A stretch of 64,000 nucleotides of DNA. Source: Paracentrotus lividus. Its lineage: Eukaryota; Echinodermata; Echinoidea; Camarodonta; Echinidae. A program made the translations under genes and the position numbers. Of this stretch, positions 60,801 through 64,000 are shown one piece after another. Each line of letters begins with the position of its first letter. Within the stretch, counting starts at the first letter, position 1. Under the pieces are notes generated by a model. It saw only the letters and a program-made list of their open reading frames with translations, made no database searches and was not told the origin of the DNA. Where the stretch lies: contig CALNVZ010002974.1 of NCBI GenBank assembly GCA_940671915.1, positions 13,511,362-13,575,361 of the forward strand, in the 5' to 3' direction.

Positions 60801-62318
60801 AGTGGCATGTGTCATTACCAGTTGGATTTTAATTTTATAATTGGTCCTGGAAATTATGATTAAAAAACGGTGCGTGAGTGACGCAACAAGTTTATGACAT
60901 GGGTTTCTGACCATTATTGGTTATGGTTGGATTTGTGCCCAAGTAGATCTCAAAGGGTACCATAAGTGCTGGTATATGTACATGAATAGTGTACCTCTCT
61001 GACATTTATAGTCCTTATCAATCATTCCCTCTCTGTGGAAAATGGTCCACCTCTAACACAGCGCCACATCAGCATTTAGGCTCCATGTCCACTTTTAATT
61101 GAATATGACCATCAGTTTCCAGCACATGCATTGGTTACAAGGCATTGTATTTCGATAGCCTGAATGCTGTCAGATCATGTAAACCATCATGTTTTCTCTA
61201 ATTTAAACGTAATTAATATGTGCAAGGTTGTATATTATGGCTATTGAAACAAAATGCCTCCCAAAAAGTGGACGTAATATTTTATTTTGATACAGATTTG
61301 TTTTAATGTTATTCTATTACAAATTTTCCACTTATTTTTGTAAAGAGGTTCATACTTTTGAAATTGAAGTTTAGAATAAATGACATAAGTTGTGAACTAC
61401 GATGCACGTAGCTTTTGGTCCCCTCAATACAATCAACCTTTAATTAAGTAATTAAAAATTATTCATTCTAAAGTGCTCTTGTTCGTCTTTTCATTCTAAA
61501 GTGCTCTTGTTCGTCTTTTCATTACAGGGGTGCTGATATATGTTCCAGGTGTTGGCCTCTTATGACGATTGCAATCAAGATTGTAGACAGCGCCCTCTCT
61601 GGTGAGATTTTAACAGTATTCTTCATTCACTTGAACATACGGCATACTTCATAGTAAACCCACTATCACTCTCAGGCGCATACTCATTTTGAAAATTGCA
61701 GTTTCGTCAGTTTTTCGTAGATTGCGGTTTGAACTGAAATGGCCAGAACGGCTGGTTTTTTTTGACATCCCATATTAAGAGCCCTGTACCCTGTAACACA
61801 AAGACTTACGATTGATAAAAAGATATGATTGATTTTTTTCTCGGTAGCCTCATCGTGGACAGGGTGCTCCAAAGTTGATAAATCCTAATCCTAATTTTAA
61901 TCATATCCTAATCCATGACTGTACCTGCGTTCAAAATGAGGCTTCTGACAAAAGATCAGTCATATCTTTTTATCAATTGTAAGTCGTTGTGTTACAGGGC
62001 ACTGGTGTGTTATATACCTTCGGCTATAGCAGGGTTCAGCTGAAATTGCACAGTAAATTTTACTTTTTTGACTTGAGGGACAACTTAAAAGTTTTAGGGG
62101 TAAAATTGCCACCTGCACAAGTAATACCTCAAGACGAGACTAATTTTTTCAAATTGTCATTGGATTTTCTTGTTTTTGCAGAGGACTTTGGTTTTGAGCA
62201 TCGGTTGTGGGTTTACTCTGGTCGCCGTGGCGTCCATTGTTGGGTGTGTGACGAGGCTGCAAGGAAGCTATCCCAGAATGCTCGGTCGGCCATTGCAGAA
62301 TACCTCAGTATCGTCAAG
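57816..62318 (+). CDS. PRIM1: PRIM1, catalytic small subunit of DNA primase (5' five exons; 3' end outside window)
   Basis: Exons: 57816-57948, 59992-60149, 60552-60658, 61528-61601, 62182-62318. All introns are GT-AG with consistent phases, giving 203 codons of a protein usually about 420 long. PRIM1 makes the RNA primers of the polymerase alpha-primase complex, in the nucleus at replication forks. Exon 1 has [14 protein letters not shown] and YYRWLNYGG, and exon 2 [18 protein letters not shown]. Exon 3 holds the catalytic aspartates in [11 protein letters not shown] (Asp119 and Asp121). Exons 3-4 form the zinc site CC-x5-C-x2-CW (Cys131, 132, 138, 141). Exon 5 has [13 protein letters not shown] (residues 170-182), the nucleotide-binding motif. 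The third catalytic Asp and the remaining half would lie after 64000; the last 1.7 kb shows no further exon. The N-terminus is about 10 residues longer than in human; the ATG chosen is the first in frame. An E2F-type site lies 80 bases upstream. Confidence 0.95.
58489..59428. mobile_element. piggyBac-like non-autonomous element (TTAA-flanked) in PRIM1 intron 1
   Basis: TTAA (58489-58492) is followed by CCCTAATTGGGACTGGG, and the right end is CCCAGTCTAATGAGGG followed by TTAA (59425-59428). CCC ends and a TTAA target duplication are the hallmarks of piggyBac. Inner inverted blocks match too (GGGGGCCTAAAAG and AGGCCCTCCCCC). No transposase frame is present. A second member starts at 63772. Confidence 0.78.
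61464..61519. repeat. Exact 28-bp tandem duplication in the polypyrimidine tract before PRIM1 exon 4
   Basis: CATTCTAAAGTGCTCTTGTT begins at 61464 and again at 61492, both followed by CGTCTTTT; the second copy runs straight into CATTACAG, the acceptor of exon 4. The duplication leaves the acceptor and exon intact. Confidence 0.9.
61789..61999. mobile_element. 211-bp inverted-repeat element (MITE) in PRIM1 intron 4
   Basis: The left end CCCTGTAACACAAAGACTTA and right end TAAGTCGTTGTGTTACAGGG are inverse, and the match continues through GATTGATAAAAAGATATGA/TCATATCTTTTTATCAATT for about 40 bases. There is no coding capacity. The target duplication is not clear. Confidence 0.8.
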
Positions 62319-62949
62319 GTAAAATCTTTTTGACTAATGTAAGATCATAATTTTTTTATTTTGAAATAAGATAAAATGAGGAACAAAATGTGTTCAGGGT
62401 GTCATTTTTTGTATGGTCATAATATGCTATGCTTAATTTATAAAGATATCATTGGCCCAAACCCAGAACAAAATTACCCAGTAAATTGCATACATGGTTT
62501 AAATGTCCTCATAAGACCAAAAGAATCAGATCTATTGCCCATTCATTTGACGAAAAAGCCATGCACTTCCATATTGTATTTTGGTAGTTTGGCTTTTTAA
62601 GATGTGGTTAAGATAAAAGTTCCTTTAAATTTTATAATGATACATGTTCTTAAGTTTCTCATTCATGATTTTAATTAACGTTATTATACCTACCTATAGT
62701 TACCCATTTCAAGTCTTTAAGGCTTGTATTAATGAACAGGGTACAACTTCAGCCCTGGCTAACGCTGTCCATGGTTTATTCCAATTTGAAACCACGGACA
62801 AAGATTTCCACTGTTTTACAGTGAAATCTATGGAAACATTGGACAATGTTAGCCTGGGCTAAAGTTGTTCTGAATTCATAAATTCTGGCGAAAATATTCA
62901 TAAGAGCCAAATAGTAAGTAAAAAAAAAAATGTCTTTTTAATGAATTTA

Positions 62950-63565
62950 TACAGTGCGTCCCAAAAAGAAAAATACACTTTTGAAATGGCTACCAAATAA
63001 ACAAATATATGGTTCTTGGGGGAAAAAGTTTAGATATAAAATTATAAAGCTCATATCCTCAACTATCATTATGACACAAAAAATTCCGAATATAACCCAT
63101 TCTTCAGTGAACAATGCCCACTTTTGTGTAGGACACAAAAATTAGCCTGCGCAGGAATTCGGTATTCATTTATCACCTTTGTATGGCACACCAAGAGGGA
63201 TTCAAGCAATAATGGAATAAATCAGCCAACAAAGACAAAAATAAACTGAATTCAAAGAAAAAATCAATGATATGAAAACAAAACGGTGAAGAAAAAAAAT
63301 GTGTATAATTTTGATTTTGTTTATTTCTGACTTTCGGTATATCTTTTACTCTGTTTGCTGAGTCAATCAAATATTCTTTGATTCCCTCCTGGCATGCCAT
63401 ACAAAGGTGATAAATGAATAGCAAACTCCTGTGCAGGCTGTTTTTGGTGTCATAATGACAGTTGAGGATATGAGCTTTATAGACATAACCTTTTTCCCAA
63501 GAATCATATATTTTTTATTTGATAGCCATTTCAAAAGCGTATAGTTCTTTTTGGGATGCACTGTA
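62950..63565. mobile_element. Tc1/mariner-type foldback element in PRIM1 intron 5
   Basis: TA (62950-62951) precedes CAGTGCGTCCCAAAAAG, and CTTTTTGGGATGCACTG is followed by TA (63564-63565). The inverted arms run about 180-230 bases, sharing TTTTGAAATGGCTA, AGCTCATATCCTCAACT and TTCATTTATCACCTTTGTAT. The left arm has about 60 extra bases (around 63085-63150). The TA target duplication and the end sequence fit Tc1/mariner. No transposase frame is present. Confidence 0.82.
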
Positions 63566-63771
63566 TAGGGGCAGTTCCAAGCAAAACAGGACATGGAGCT
63601 GAAATTTTAATGTGCCGCTTTGCCTTTGAAAATGCAAATTAGGATCTGAAATTACCACAAAGGCTTCTTTACAATACAACCAATCATTTAAATTTTAAAA
63701 AATTGCGATCCAGTATTCTTGCGCTGAATAATTGATCAAACCCAGATTTGCAGGTGTGGGACTATGGGGCT

Positions 63772-64000
63772 TTAACCCTATTCAGACTGGCATGTTCAAG
63801 AGGAGATTTTGACTGGGGGGGGGTCAATTTGACCCCCCCCCCCCTGAGATCTCGGCCGCGGATAGTCCGCTCGCGGCGAAATTTTGCGCTAACGTCGCTG
63901 CACATGTAAAGGGTGTCGCTGGTATGTTTTTTTTGAAAAAAATTTTCACATATTTAATTTATGCTAATTTATGCATACTCATGTATGCAAATTAGATGCT
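63772..64000 (+). mobile_element. Start of a second TTAA/CCC element, cut by the window end
   Basis: TTAACCCTATTCAGACTGG resembles the left end of the element at 58489. It is followed by a G/C-run palindrome (GGGTCAATTTGACCC) and GAGATCTCGGCCGCGG, which echoes GGCCGAGATCTCAAGG near 59350. The right end is not in the window. Confidence 0.55.

Noticed and set aside
1-64000. CRISPR array or bacterial-type defence island
   Set aside because: The spliced host genes are eukaryotic, and the repeats here have no unique spacers of regular length.

Overview
This window looks like genomic DNA of a marine invertebrate deuterostome, most likely an echinoderm (sea urchin type). The support is AT-rich DNA with widely spaced small GT-AG exons, abundant foldback and short inverted-repeat elements, a tRNA-derived SINE, a Penelope-like retroelement, and a non-LTR retrotransposon that starts with a signal-peptide-like segment plus a 2A-like NPGP motif, a combination known from sea urchin elements. 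The species cannot be named from the sequence alone.

Two host genes can be read with confidence, both on the + strand. The first is a complete LAS1L gene (11 exons, 25690-36635, 515 codons), the nuclease subunit of the Las1/Grc3 (LAS1L/NOL9) pre-rRNA ITS2 processing complex. The second is the 5' part of PRIM1 (5 exons, 57816-62318, 203 codons), the catalytic small subunit of DNA primase. Its 3' exons lie beyond the window.

The dominant structural fact is that about 21 kb is present twice. Positions about 1871-23383 and 23409-44083 are collinear over their whole length and are separated by exactly 25 Ns. In the first copy nearly every LAS1L exon carries small indels; in the second all 11 exons are in frame. 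Length inflation of the first copy is the same in exons (1613 against 1548 bases) as over the whole copy (about 21.5 against 20.7 kb). I therefore read it as two overlapping, differently polished contigs placed end to end, not a real tandem duplication.

Layout: 1-1540 satellite with a dimeric higher-order repeat; 1871-23383 duplicate copy 1; 23384-23408 gap; 23409-44083 copy 2, with an inverted tandem-repeat block, LAS1L with its intronic SINE and inverted-repeat elements, a broken Penelope-like element, a 123-126 bp tandem array and AT-rich degenerate repeats; 43487-46300 a large foldback of about 158-bp repeats; 46300-49340 mostly featureless; 50198-53700 a decayed CR1/L2-type LINE on the minus strand; 54149-54870 a small foldback, a GAT microsatellite and a 157-bp tandem pair; 56640-57720 an inverted-repeat pair ending next to the PRIM1 promoter, which carries an E2F-type site; 57816-62318 PRIM1 with several transposon-like elements in its introns; 63772-64000 the start of another such element.

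LAS1L and PRIM1 work in separate pathways (ribosome biogenesis and DNA replication priming). Their neighbourhood does not imply joint function. I found no convincing new multi-gene system here. The points most worth following are the duplicated locus, the 2A-bearing LINE and the several large inverted-repeat structures.
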